64,000 nucleotides of DNA from Kitagawia praeruptora (GCA_037693485.1 CM075348.1:17094501-17158500), one strand, 5' to 3'. Positions 49,101 through 59,284 are shown, counted from the stretch's first letter. Program-made: numbers and translations. Notes: a model not told the origin generated them from the letters alone.

Positions 49101-50493
49101 CCGAGCAAATGGAACAGTTGAGAGGTACAAGGCACGACTAGTGGCTAAAGGATATACCCAGACATATGGAATTGACTACTCTGAGACCTTCTCTCCTGTA
49201 GCCAAGATTGATACAATACGGGTCTTGCTCTCAATAGCAGCAAACAAGGAGTGGCCCATATACCAGTTTGATGTAAAAAATGCTTTTCTTCACGGAAGTA
49301 TTGATGAAGAAGTATATATGGAGGCACCACCAGGGTATTCTCAGGAATTTGGAGATAAAGAAGGATGTAGACTGAGGAAGGCACTTTATGGGCTAAAACA
49401 GTCCCCTAGGGCATGGTTCGGAAGATTCACAAAAGCTATGAAGAAGTTTGGGTACAATCAAAGCAACTCAGATCACACCCTATTCTTGAAGAGGGTTGGA
49501 GATAAAATCACTTGCTTGATAATTTATGTGGATGATATGATTATCACTGGAAATGATGAGGAAGAGATCACTGACTTAAAAGGAAAACTATTTCAAGAAT
49601 TTGAGATGAAAGATTTGGGGACTCTCAAGTATTTTCTTGGCATAGAAGTTCTGAGGTCGAAACAAGGAATCTTCATTCACCAGAGAAAGTATATCCTTGA
49701 TCTTCTGGTAGAAACAGGAATGCTAGACTGTAAACCAGCTGAGACACCGATCGTTGCTAATCATGGTCTTCAAATTCTTGAAGGAGCAAAACTGGCTAAA
49801 AGAGAACAATATCAGAAGATTGTGGGAAAACTCATTTACTTAGCTCACACAAGACCAGATATAGCTTATGCTGTAGGAGTGGTGAGCAGGTTCATGCACC
49901 TCCCACAAGTACAACACATGACAGCAGTAATGAGAATTTTGAGGTACTTAAAGGGTACAAGTAGCACGGGAATTTACTTCGCCAAAAATGATCATCTGGA
50001 TCTAATTGCCTACACAGATGCAGACTGGGCAGGAGATCGTGACGGCAGGAAATCCACTTCTGGGTACTTTACTCTAGTAGGTGGTAACTTGGTCACCTGG
50101 AGAAGTAAAAAACAGAAGGTGGTGGCCTTATCAAGTGCAGAGGCAGAATTCAGAGGAATTGCAAAAGGAATAACTGAAATCCTATGGATTCGGAAACTCA
50201 TGAATGAACTTGGTTTTCCACAGAAAATAGCATGTAAGCTATTTTGTGACAATAAGGCAGCTATAAGTATCTCAGAAAATCCGGTCCAACATGACAGAAC
50301 GAAGCACGTCGAGATAGACCGACATTTCATCAAGGACAAATTGGAAGATAAGACAATCAAACTTCCGTTTGTTCAATCAAATGATCAATTAGCTGATATC
50401 CTGACAAAGGCAGTCAATACTAAAGCCTTCGATGAGACTTTACGCAAGTTGGGCATTGGAGCACCGACTGCCCAACTTGAGGGGGAGTGTTAG
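46114..50493 (+). CDS. Ty1/copia Gag-Pol polyprotein, intact (Ivana/Oryco-like)
   Basis: A single 1,459-residue frame encoding all proteins needed for copia retrotransposition. Gag occupies about 1-275, with KWCKLMHIAIGGRGR and the segment IDRRMPNPMKC; a CCHC knuckle CSHCGGTKHTKEGC is at 280-293. Protease has its active site as WIFDCGATDTM (Asp378), with Cys in place of the usual Ser. Integrase has H508, H513, C535, C538 and the D565, D628, E664 triad with D-35-E spacing, then KAIKCVFLGY-like C-terminal sequence. RT shows YVDD at 1138-1141 and RNase H has D1302, E1343 and D1379. No stop or frameshift is present and the LTRs look identical, so it may be able to move. The stop codon TAG lies in the first six bases of the 3' LTR. 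Lineage is judged from gag motifs and is less certain than the family. Confidence 0.97.
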   Translation: MAEQMAEQPETTTQLVSMEQMEQMFQLFQKLKKNPNLPETGISQTVRVAEKLNFTNYTKWCKLMHIAIGGRGRLNHITTNPVPPDDPEYQQWAQKDSMVLSWIIENIDGDLVNQFLDYKTARELWKGIETLLSSGRDELQIYDLSSKAATMRQGRDTIEIYFSKLNTLWKEIDRRMPNPMKCAEDITLFNSFIQRQRLYQFLAGVSDTLDKEKRDILYQDPLPTIDAAYASIRREIARRGIMASNSSLGREPSEIGSGLLVKHRSESSSFQREDKTQLKCSHCGGTKHTKEGCFKIIGYPEWWDDMKQRKGASKAIISRTGGKANLAVGGPDSNDDKPLTTTLHTDQTSGTVRESKVTRNQNSLGLVCNQISNPWIFDCGATDTMTYDSSDIVSSNNTHRTQIQSANGEYISVTQAGTVDVTSNIHLQNCLLIPSLTHKLLSVSQLTRELDCTVLMTSSGCVVQDAQTGRIIGHGTERGGLYYVNEVTQNGNALLAHGSPEHQLWMWHRRLGHPSIGYLKRLFPSLKNIAIDLNCEACVLAKSHKHSYYPSMTHSTQPFALIHSDVWGPVPDFTLHNFSYFVLFVDDCTRMSWVYFLKHKSEMFDVFVKFYHMICTQFKAQPKILRSDNGGEYVNLNMKQFIIDHGLLHQTTCSYTPQQNGVAERKNRTLLEITRALMIESHVPVHFWPEAIATATYLTNRLPTKPLNYNTPLNTLGSHVSIPSSHSLPPRVFGCIVYVHLQKGVRTKLEPRAIKCVFLGYGVNQKGYRCYDPIQDKIYTTLDCEFFEQSYYYTQLSPQGESLSDDLDDLSWLTYPEVMNPDPTTQVSNTTDVAPEASVSPPSVSPIMSTPVSSNEHPSDDLSSAEVNSENSGTDTIIETNIFPSDSVPNRYQLPPRSTRGVPPRRYDPEYEAQRSKYPVDRISNENLSSTAMAFTASVYSTDIPKTVEEALGNEKWKQAMEDEYSALQRNKTWEKCILPKGKKKVGCRWVFSIKYRANGTVERYKARLVAKGYTQTYGIDYSETFSPVAKIDTIRVLLSIAANKEWPIYQFDVKNAFLHGSIDEEVYMEAPPGYSQEFGDKEGCRLRKALYGLKQSPRAWFGRFTKAMKKFGYNQSNSDHTLFLKRVGDKITCLIIYVDDMIITGNDEEEITDLKGKLFQEFEMKDLGTLKYFLGIEVLRSKQGIFIHQRKYILDLLVETGMLDCKPAETPIVANHGLQILEGAKLAKREQYQKIVGKLIYLAHTRPDIAYAVGVVSRFMHLPQVQHMTAVMRILRYLKGTSSTGIYFAKNDHLDLIAYTDADWAGDRDGRKSTSGYFTLVGGNLVTWRSKKQKVVALSSAEAEFRGIAKGITEILWIRKLMNELGFPQKIACKLFCDNKAAISISENPVQHDRTKHVEIDRHFIKDKLEDKTIKLPFVQSNDQLADILTKAVNTKAFDETLRKLGIGAPTAQLEGEC
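50479..50487 (+). promoter_or_regulatory. Copia polypurine tract
   Basis: GAGGGGGAG directly before the 3' LTR is the expected plus-strand primer. It also codes for the last residues of the polyprotein. Confidence 0.9.
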
Positions 50494-50739
50494 AAGTCAA
50501 ACCCGTGTGTTGAAAATAAATTGTAGGCAACAACAATTTTGAACAAAATGGTTGAACCTTTGAAGTCTATCTTGGTGGGCTAATAAATATGTAAGCAATG
50601 ATGTATGTTTGTAGTTTTGGAGCCTATAAATATGGCTTGCTGTTATGTAGTTTGCACACCAAAAAACATATGTAATACCACAAAACTATAAACACTTTCA
50701 TTATCAAAAACACTAAACACTATTCCGCTAGTTTGTTCA
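50488..50739 (+). mobile_element. Copia element, 3' LTR
   Basis: 252 bases, read as identical to the 5' LTR, followed by the duplication CACTA (50740-50744). Identical LTRs and an open polyprotein together point to a very recent insertion. Confidence 0.97.
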
Positions 50740-50744
50740 CACTA

Positions 50745-52904
50745 AATATAGGTTCTAGAGTTTTGAGTGGTAATCACTCTTTAGAGGTTTTGTGTCCGGA
50801 CCTTGTAAATCACATGACCAGAATGAGGATGCAATATGTAGTAGGATGTTACATCAATGCAACATAAGCCCAGAAAGGAGTTACCTGATCATTTATCATC
50901 TTAAAATTGGTACTAACTTACTATAGAACGATCGTTGTAATTTTCATGCATTTGTTTTCACAAAGTTTGGGAATGTTGTGTAAGAGTACGTAATTAGATT
51001 TTGCTTAGCGAGAATAGATTTTAGAAACAACTAGGAATGAGCCAACCTTAAATTAGTGAGCTGAAGCAGCAGTAGGAGCACCAGCAACGAGTACCAAGTT
51101 TTTGTGCAGAGGAAGAGAATGGCACAATAGAATCACACAAAGCTACAAGCAACGGAACCTACACTGCTCTAGATTACCTGGGGAGATGATTAAAGTTGCA
51201 AGAATTGATAGTTGATACAGGTACGGAGGTACCTACCCTCTTGTGTCTCCGTTTTTATTCTCTTGAAGTCTTGTGAGGTAAACTTTTCGTCAGTTTTCAT
51301 ATTGTCCATACACCAATGTTTTTTTTTTCCTCTACGTACATACTGTACCTGTTCCTTTAACTGTTAGAAAACTCTTCTAGAATTTAAAATCAGCAACCTT
51401 GTAAACAACTATTTGCATCTGTTTATGATGCCCATGGGTCTGTTTGGGATTGGGTATTTATTTGGGTGTATATATGTATATGGACTTGCAGAAACATATT
51501 AAATCTCATCTTTTAAATGAAGGCTGTATCTGCCATATTACTAGAATGATAATGTTCTCAAATTGTGTTAGTGTTTGTTTTAGGCTCAGAAGCCACTTCC
51601 TAATTCGAACTCTAAACTTATGCTTATTTTGCTTATGTACTGCTTGTAATTAGTCAACGTCATTCTATATGTCAATGTAACTTATGAAAAAAAGTAGATT
51701 TGTAATTAGTCCTGAAAAAAATCAAATTATACGGTTTTATTGGTGTAGTTTTGCATGGTTCTTGAATCATTGTTAATTTATGATTTTTTATCGTATTGTG
51801 TGCTTCCCCCTTATGGTTGTGTTTGATCATTAGATACTCAGGTGAACATGCATAAATCTTACTTATCTTAATTCTTTAATGACAATGCAAGTAATCCTAA
51901 AAAAAGTAGATTTGTGTTGCTATATACACTTCCATATCAGCCAACATACTATATTGCCTTGGTTTGGTCAACACTGTCCCATTTCTTTGTCAAATTCTTT
52001 CTCTTGAAAGCTCGAATATTCCTGTCTCAAATGAAGGAGAGGTTTGTCCGTGGAGTCCATAGTGTAATTTCAATATTATTGCTTCTTAATCGCAGGGCTG
52101 GTTAAAAGCTTCTGTAGTGATTGTTTCTGATGCTGTTCTTTAAGCATTGTTTCCTGTGTGATTTCTTTTGAGTTCTGGAACTGGAATAATGTCCTGCAAA
52201 ATGTAGTTACTTTAAATTTTTAGGACAGAGATCAAGAAGCTCAACAGTATAGGTATATAACTTATAAATTGTACTTACTTCCTCCCTCCCTCCCATTAAT
52301 GTTGTCACTTTGGTCAAAATTTGGTCAAATTGACCAATTTTACGACGAAATTACTTATAACATATGATGAGTATATTTTTTTCAGAAACTACTACCACAA
52401 AGTACACTTATCGTATTGTAAGATTCAATCTTCAAATTTATAAAAACATGAAAAGTTAAATTCTTATTTGAGGTCAAAATTTGGTCAGATTGAGCAACAA
52501 AGTCAAATTATGACAAAATAAATGGGATGGAAGGATTAAGTTTTTTTAACTCCATATGGTTGCTCTAGCTCTCTCTCCTCCTCATCCCTCTCCCTCTCCC
52601 TCCTTTATTATAACTGAAAGCTAATTGGAGTAACTCTATGGACTTAAAAAAAGTGTTATTTCTGCAATGCTAGTTCTGGTTTGATGAAACGGGTTCAGAA
52701 ACTGGACCCCAATATTGTAGGATGTTGCATCTGTGCAGCATAAGCCCAGAAAGGAGTTACCTGATCAGTGATCATCCGTAAAATTTTACTACAAGGCAAC
52801 TGTTGTAATTTTGGTTGCAATTTTCTTCAGAGAATTTAGGAATTTTGTTTAAGAGTCCACATAATTAGATCTTGCTTAGTGAGAATTTAGAACAGTGATT
52901 AATC
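50745..52904. repeat. Repeat units U in direct orientation
   Basis: Sequence from about 50802 (AATCACATGACCAGAATGAGG) to about 52620 is one unit, and the next copy begins near 52640 (GTGTTATTTCTGCAAT) and runs to 52904. Landmarks such as AGCCCAGAAAGGAGTTACCT (50869 and 52744), the CAGGTACGGAGGTACC block (51218) and the AATGACAATGCAAG block (51880) recur inverted at 56145-58620. Bases 45421-45434 plus 50745-50800 match the reverse complement of 63935-64000. No ORF over 70 codons gives a recognisable product. Origin, host or transposon, is not known. Confidence 0.7.
52276..52537. mobile_element. Stowaway-like MITE
   Basis: Terminal inverted repeats of about 30 bases, imperfect: ACTTCCTCCCTCCCTCCCAT at the left and, inverted, ACTTAATCCTTCCATCCCAT at the right. 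Length about 262 bases, no coding capacity. It sits inside repeat unit U and is missing from the inverted copies. Confidence 0.65.
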
Positions 52905-53251
52905 GACGATTAATCCCAATTAATCGCCGACTTAGTCTGCTATCATTTGGATCTTTTTTAACCCTATTGCATTTATTCTAACTCTGCATCGTAAGATATA
53001 ATCACAAGATCAACTAATTATCAATCACAAGATCAACTAATTATACATAGATTTCAAATTTGACTTGCGAATTAAATTCTAGATCTCAACAAACAAGTAC
53101 CAAGCATCAAAACAATTAATTAAACCTAGGTTTTTTCCATTATGTGAAAATATTGATTTATAAATTTTCAGTTTGTTCGACTCGATCATTGGTGTAGATG
53201 TCGTATGGCTTTTTATTAATGAATTAACACCTTTGTTATTCAAAAAAAAAG
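52905..53251 (+). mobile_element. Possible short retroposon with A-tail
   Basis: Unit U breaks off at about 52904. The next 0.35 kb ends TTGTTATTCAAAAAAAAA (about 53233-53250), like a plant LINE or SINE tail, with TTATTAATGAATTAAC before it. No ORF and no clear target duplication were found. Confidence 0.4.
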
Positions 53252-54230
53252 TGGTTCGGTACCTGTTAATTTTACTAATTTACCCTTATTTAATTACAAA
53301 TAAAATCTAGTCTACTAATTAATCAATTTTCTTTTTCAGGTTAAACATATTATCTATTCTATTTTTCAGTAACTAGATAATTTTTTTTAAAGTAAAATAC
53401 CATATCTTTTATATTTTATCTAACTAAAATTTCTCCTTTACTAATCAATTTTCTTTTTCAGGTTAAACTTATTACCTTTTCTATTTTCAAAACTAAATAA
53501 TTTCTGTTTTCAGGTAAAATACAATATGTTTTATATTTTATCTAACTAAAATTTCTCCTTTTTAAAAACATTACGAGCAATTTTGTTTAATAAAATAAAA
53601 TGATTATATTATAATTATTATTAACTAATTAATTACCTTTTACAGCCAAAACACATTACCTTTTCTCTAATCTCTAACTGAAATTTCTTTTTTCCCAATT
53701 ATATCATGGACAATTACCTTTTTCAACCAAAACACGTTACCTTTTCTGTAACTAAAATCTCTCTTTTTCCAACGGCGATTCTATTTAATAAAAATAAAAT
53801 AATAATATTAATAATTAATTGATTACTTTTTCAGCTAAAACGTATCATTTTTCCATCTTGTTTAAGTAAATTCTCTTTTTTTCTAGAAATATCATGGGCA
53901 ACATTAATTTCTCATTTTATAAAAACACTACGAGCAATTTTCTTTAATAAATAACATGATTATATTACAATTACTATTAACTAATTAATTACCTTTTTCT
54001 GCCAAAACATGTTACCTTTTCTCTTTTCTCTAACTAAAATCTCTTATTTTTCCAATTATATCACGGGCAATTACCTTTTTCAGCCAAAACACGTTACCTT
54101 TTCTCTTTTCTCTAACTAAAATATCTCTTTTTCCAATTATATCACGGGCGATTTTATTTAATAAAATAAAATAATAAAATTATAATATTAATATTAATAA
54201 TGAACTGATTACTTTTTCAGCTAAAACGTA

Positions 54231-54543
54231 CTCCCTCCGTCCCAGCCAGTTCTTTACATGGCGGCTGGGCACGGAGGTCAAGGATAGTGGGTGTAATATT
54301 GTTAAAATAAATGAGGTAGTGGGTGTAATAGTGATTTTATTGTTAACATAAGTGAAGTAGTGGGTGTAATAGTGATTTTATTGTTAAAATAAGTTAAGTA
54401 GTGGGTGAAATAGTGTAAAGTATTGTTAAAATAAGTGAAGTAGTGGGTGTAATAGTGTTAAAACTTACTATTTTGGGTAATGTAAAGAAATGGTGGGACA
54501 ACCCAAAAAGGAAATTGTAAAGAAATGGATGGGACAGAGAGAG
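54231..54543. mobile_element. Stowaway MITE
   Basis: Ends CTCCCTCCGTCCC and GGGACAGAGAGAG, with TA on both sides (54229-54230, 54544-54545), the mark of Tc1/mariner-type Stowaway elements. The empty site is visible in a neighbouring repeat copy, where CAGCTAAAACGTATCATTTT is unbroken at 53831-53850. Internally, AGTGGGTGTAATAGTG repeats several times. Confidence 0.92.
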
Positions 54544-54871
54544 TATCATTTTTTCCATCATTTCTAATTAAATTCCTTTTTTCTAGAAATATCATGGGCA
54601 ACATAAATTCTCATTTTATAAAAACACTACGAGCAATTTTATTTAGTCAAATAAGATAATTAAATTATAATTACTATAAACTAATCAATTACCTTTTTCA
54701 TCTAAAATATGTCACCTTTTTAATTTTCACGTTACCTTTTATATTTTTTCTAACTAAAATCTCTCTTGTTTTTTTAATCACGAAATCTCACTTTTTCCAA
54801 TTACATCATGGGTGATTTTATTTAATAAACTAAAATAATATTATAATACTAATAATTAACCGATGACCTTT

Positions 54872-55428
54872 TTTAGAGAAAATGCCCAAAATGACACAAA
54901 AATGGGGGTTGAATGTCCAAAATAGCACTTTCTGAGAAGCAGGCCCCGCAGGGACACATACATCACGCATATACCATCTGCGTTAGGGGGTAACACATGT
55001 TGTACATGCGTTACCATTGCTTTTTACTCTGCAGCCAGCTGAAAAATCAACAGAAACGCATCAAACATATGCGTTTGGGGTGTAACGAAAGTGCGTGATG
55101 CGTTACCCCTGTAACGCATGACGCACATGCGTTACACCCCAAACGCATATGTTTTTAACTCTGCAGCCAGCTGAAAAATCAACAAAAATGCATCAAACAG
55201 GGTAACGCATGACGCACATGCGTTACACCCCAAACGCATATGTGTGATGCGTTTCTGTTGATTTTTCAGCTGGGAGGTGTGAAAAATGAACGAGTAACGC
55301 ATGTAGTAAATGCGTTACCCCCTAATGCATGTGCTTTGTGCGTGATGTATGTGCCAGTGGAGGGTAGTGTTTTCAGGGAGTGTTATTTTGGGCATTTTAA
55401 TCAGAATTTGTGCCATTTTGGCACTTCA
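54872..55428. mobile_element. Inverted-repeat element with ACGCAT palindromes
   Basis: Inserted in a repeat copy (between GATGACCTTTTTT and CAGCTAAAACATATC). Its ends share AAATGCCCAAAATGACAC (54881) and, inverted, AAATGCCCAAAATAACAC (55382-55399). Between them lies CpG-bearing DNA dominated by GCGTTAC, ACGCATATG and CGCATGACGCAC blocks in both orientations, including a 39-base block at 55111-55149 repeated at 55202-55240 and an inverted CAGCTGAAAAATCAACAGAA (55037) / TTCTGTTGATTTTTCAGCTG (55253). An ORF at 55240-55497 is likely fortuitous. Confidence 0.6.
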
Positions 55429-55954
55429 CCCCCTTTTTCAGCTAAAACATATCATTTTTTCTATATTTTTTTTAAACTAAAATCCCTCTTTTTCTAGAAA
55501 TATTACGGGCAACATTAATTTCACCTTTTCCAAAAACATTACGAGCAATTTTATTTAAAAAAATTACATAATTAAATTATAATTACAATAAACTAATTAA
55601 TTACCCTTTTCACCTAAAACATGTTAACTTTTTAATTTTCTCTAACTAAGATCACTTTTTTTCCAATTATATCAAGAGCATTCTATTTAATAGAATAAAA
55701 TAATAATTTTATAATTACTAATAATTGACCGATTACCTTTTTTCAACTAAACCTATCATCTTTTCTGTATTATCTAACTAAAATCCCTCTTTTTCTAGAT
55801 ATATCACGGATAACATTTATGTAATTATTATCAAATCATCTCATTTAAAAATTTAAAACTCCAAAATTCATGTTCTAAAAAAAATAATTCAAATTAATGA
55901 AAAAAAAATCATATAATATTATAAAAAATCCGTGCATCGCGGGTTTTAAGCTAG

Positions 55955-56144
55955 TAACACAATTATTTATAAGAAGTCCCTTATTTATAAGAGCAACAAA
56001 TTAAAGTTGTAGAACCAAAAACAAAATTCACTTTGTGATATCCCAAATATTAATTTTGTAGGGAAAAAAATTGAATAAATTTAATTATTAGTTGGAAAAA
56101 TAGTTAATTATGATAATTAAATACATATAATAACATTAGAATTA
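55955..56144. other. AT-rich spacer
   Basis: Short AT-rich stretch after the Helitron end; no feature was seen beyond TTATTTATAAGA repeated at 55966 and 55982. Confidence 0.4.
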
Positions 56145-58620
56145 CTAGCAATCTTGCATTGTCATAAAGAATTAAGATAAGTAAGATTTATGCACGTTCA
56201 CCAGAGTATCTAATGATCAAAGAACCGTGAAGGGGAAGCACACAACACGATAAAGAAATCATAAATCAATACCGATCACAGAAAATAAAGCCTAGATGCC
56301 TTCAGACAAGCAGTACATAAACAAAATATGCATAAGTTTAGAGTTGAAATTAGTAATTGGCTTCTGAGCCAAAAACAAGTACTAATACAATTTGAGAACA
56401 TTATCATTCCAGTGATATCGCAGATACGGCCTTCATTTAAAAGAAAGTCCATATACATATATGCCCAAACAGACACAGGGGTACCTTAAACAGATGCAAA
56501 TAGTTTTTTTTTTTTTTTTTTTTTGCTAATTTTTATAAGCGAGCAGGATTCCTCCTTCTCTCGAAGGCCTTCGGCCCTCTAGAGACTAGACTCCAGGCAA
56601 GACTATTAATGTCTATAACCCGCCTAGTTCTCTTTTGTACCTCTCATACGAAGTACCAAAGAAATCCCCTTCGGGGAGATCCCTAATAAGCCTTTTAACG
56701 TCTTTGCTCATGAACGAGAGCCCTTCAAGCACCAGTCTGCTCTTTGCAAACGAGATACCTTCGAGCACCCGTCTGCTCAGTGCACCACCCACAAAGCAGC
56801 CATTTGCCCATGTCATCATCGCAAGAGAACCTTAGCATAGACATAGCGTGATTAAGCCTTTTAATGCAAATAGTTGTTTAGAAGGTTGCTGATTTTTGAA
56901 TTCTAAAAGAGTTTCCTAACACTTAAAGGGACAGGTACAGTCATACGTAAAGAAAAAAAACATTGGTGTATGGATAAAATATGAAAACTGAGAAATATTT
57001 AACCTCACAAGACTTCAAGAGAATAAAAACTGAGACAGGAGCGTAGGTACCTCCGTACCTGTATCAACTATCGAATTTTGCAACTTCAATTATCTCCCCA
57101 GGTAACCTAAAGCACTAAAGCAGTGTAGATTGCAGTCTCTTGTAGCTTTCTCCTCATCCGCACAAATACTTATAGTACTCTTTGCTGGTGCTTCTACTGC
57201 TGCTTCATCTCACTAATTTAAGGTTGTTTCGTTCCTAGTTGTTTCTAAAATCTATTCTCACTAAGCAAAATCTAATTACGTACTAACAACATTCCCAAAC
57301 TTTGTGAAAGAAATTGCAACCAAAATTACAACGATTGCCTTATAGTAACCATTCTAAGATGATCAATGATCAGGTAACTCCTTTCTGGGCTTATGTTGCA
57401 TAGATGCAACATCCTACTACATATCGCATCCTCATTATGGTCATGTGATTAAAGGGGATCTGGATTCGATGAAGTTGGCACCCCTCAATTGTCAAGTCAA
57501 CTAACTGAGCTGTTCTACATACAGTAAAAAAACCCTTTGAGAAAAGGGCTCAACCCCATTTCATCACACCACAACCAGAATTGCAAAAATAACACCTTTT
57601 TTAAGTCCACTGAGTTATTTCAACTGGCATTCATTTATAACAAAGCTTATAAAACAGCATGGGAAACAATCATTAGAGAAGCTTCTAATCAGCTCTCGGA
57701 TTGAGTAGCAATAAATTGAGATTACACTGGGGACTAACGGTGAAACCACTTCTTCATTTGGGGAGACAGGAGGGTTTCGAGCTTTCAAGAGATGACAAGT
57801 AAATATGACTGTATTGTACGAACTAAGGCAATATGTATGCTGGATGATATGTAAGTGTATATAGAAACACAAATCTACTTTTTTGTCAGAATTACTTGCA
57901 TTGTCATAAAGAATTAAGATGCGTAAGATTAATGTCTGTTTACCAGAGTATCCGGTGAACAAACACAATCTTGAAGGGGCAGAGGTATTCAAGGAAGCAC
58001 AAAATACGATACAAAATTGTAATCAAAACCTATTCATGAACCACACAAAACTGCACCAATAAACTATATGATTGATTATTTTTTTCAGGATTATTTAAAA
58101 CCCTACTAATTTCAGGATTACTTACATTGTCATGTTGAACTACAAGATGCCTTTAATTTAAATAAGCACTACATAAGCGAATGGTAATCCATTGTGAATA
58201 TGCATAAGTTTAGAGTTTGTAACAGAGAGTGGCTTTTGAGCAAAGAGCATCTACTACTAATCTCGTACAATTTGAAAACAAAGTAATCCCAGTGGTATGG
58301 CAGATACGGTCCTTATAAAGTAGATGAGTTTTAACATGAAACTGAAAGTCTAGATATACAAATGAAAACATGCCCAAGCAGACGCACGCAGGTGCATCAT
58401 AAACAGATGCAAATAGGTTGTTGATAAGGTTGCTAACATATTAAGTTCTAGAGTTGTAGGTGAGATTCCTAGCAATGAAAGGAACAAGTAGAACAATAAA
58501 GATTGGCGTATGGTCGAAATGTGAAGACGATCCCAAGAACCACAGGGCTTTGTCCTAAAAACAAATTTCCCAACCACGGAAAGCTAGAGCTGAGTCAAAA
58601 CTACCGATGCTAAAAATGGT
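56145..58620. repeat. Repeat units U, inverted
   Basis: Two successive inverted copies of unit U: 56145-57460 matches about 51890 down to 50802, and 57280-58600 matches about 52880 down to 51100. Examples are GGTACCTCCGTACCTGTATC (57048), AGGTAACTCCTTTCTGGGCT (57372) and AATAACACCTTTTTTAAGTC (57588). Divergence from the direct copies is clearly higher than between the palindrome arms on the left of the window, so this duplication is older. ORFs (56276-56476, 57615-57992, 58350-58577) have no recognisable product. Confidence 0.7.
56509..56869 (-). mobile_element. Short poly(A) retroposon, minus strand
   Basis: Inserted in an inverted U unit with the 10-bp duplication ATGCAAATAG on both sides (about 56496-56505 and 56868-56877). 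The poly(A) tail appears as a run of about 20 T (56506-56524). In its own direction it ends AAAATTAGC plus poly(A), close to the end of the L1 element at 41783 (TTAGC plus poly(A)). It has a 68-codon frame (MMTWANGCFVGGALSRRV to RYKRELGGL, 56819-56613) with no known homolog. It may be a LINE end or a SINE-size retroposon. Confidence 0.7.
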
Positions 58621-58795
58621 AAGTGATACCATTCTAGCAAAGTAAGCAAAAGAGAAAGCAATTAAATAGAATCCCAGATAAGTGATAACATTCTAGCAAA
58701 GTAAGCAAAAGAGAAAGCAATTAAATAGAATCCCAGTAAGTGATAACATTCTAGCAAAGTAAGCAAAAGAGAAAGCAATTAAATAGAATCCCAGA
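58621..58795. repeat. Three-copy tandem repeat of about 58 bp
   Basis: AAGTGATA(C/A)CATTCTAGC followed by AAAGTAAGCAAAAGAG occurs three times with a period of 58-60 bases, ending GAATCCCAG each time. Confidence 0.95.
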
Positions 58796-58839
58796 GAATC
58801 GCACAAATAAAACAGTGAAGTTTTGGACTACAAGAGCAG

Positions 58840-59190
58840 TTACCTTGGAAATAAGGCATCCAACAGGGAAGTTTTATATAAAAAATAAGGCCCCAACATC
58901 GTCTTACATAGATAGTTGACTAGTAAAATAGACAGACAGAACAAGGGCTCCACGAGAAGGGGCCTGGACCACGGGCTTTTTGAGAGGGAGTCACCCCGAG
59001 GATGGGCTAGGGTAGAGGGTGGACAAAACCAACATCTAAAACAAGCCTTGTTTTTGCGGTCCGGAAGCCGCCATACCATAGCCTGGAAGTAGATGGGGTC
59101 TTGATCAGGCAAGCGGGCTTTAAAACGAACATTGTACTGGAAACCAGAAACAGGCTTCATGTATGCCTTGACCAGACCAATATATTCATA
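58840..59190 (-). pseudogene. Decayed copy of exon 2 of the downstream-duplicated cystatin-like gene
   Basis: Minus-strand reading YEYIGLVKAYMKPVSGFQYN then VRFKARLPDQDPIYFQAM is clearly related to exon 2 of the gene at 60607-62579 (YKYVGLVKAYKRAVNGF, RFKARLRGQDAIYFQAI). The AG splice acceptor of that exon is replaced by TTTTTTTATG, and no copy of exon 1 is present. Homology runs on past the exon into the 3' region (TTATATAAAAAATAAGG at 58871 against TTATATAAACAATAGGC at 59990). It is most simply a partial tandem duplication that is no longer spliced; use as an alternative exon cannot be excluded. Confidence 0.7.
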
Positions 59191-59212
59191 AAAAAAGAAT
59201 TAGATGTAACAA

Positions 59213-59215
59213 CAA

Positions 59216-59283
<68 letters not shown>

Positions 59284-59284
59284 A
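59213..59284. repeat. (TAG)n microsatellite
   Basis: About 22 uninterrupted GTA/TAG triplets just outside the duplicated exon on its 5' side (minus strand). Frames of poly-Val or poly-Tyr type through it are not genes. Confidence 0.98.

Larger units (their letters stand above)
53252..55954 (+). mobile_element. Helitron-type element made of short AT-rich repeats
   Basis: The 3' end has CCGTG-CAT-CGCGG as a hairpin (55930-55942) eight bases before CTAG (55951-55954), followed by T, as Helitrons require. Upstream, about a dozen diverged copies of a roughly 80-130-bp unit are strung together, each with ACCTTTTTCAGCTAAAAC, ACCTTTTCTC...TAACTAAAAT and TTCCAATTATATCACGGGCA. There is no Rep/helicase frame, so it is non-autonomous. 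The 5' end is not certain; an A|TC candidate is at 53306. Two other elements are inserted in it. Confidence 0.6.

Noticed and set aside
59213..59284. CRISPR-like or satellite array
   Set aside because: Simple trinucleotide repeat without spacers; the genome is a plant's.
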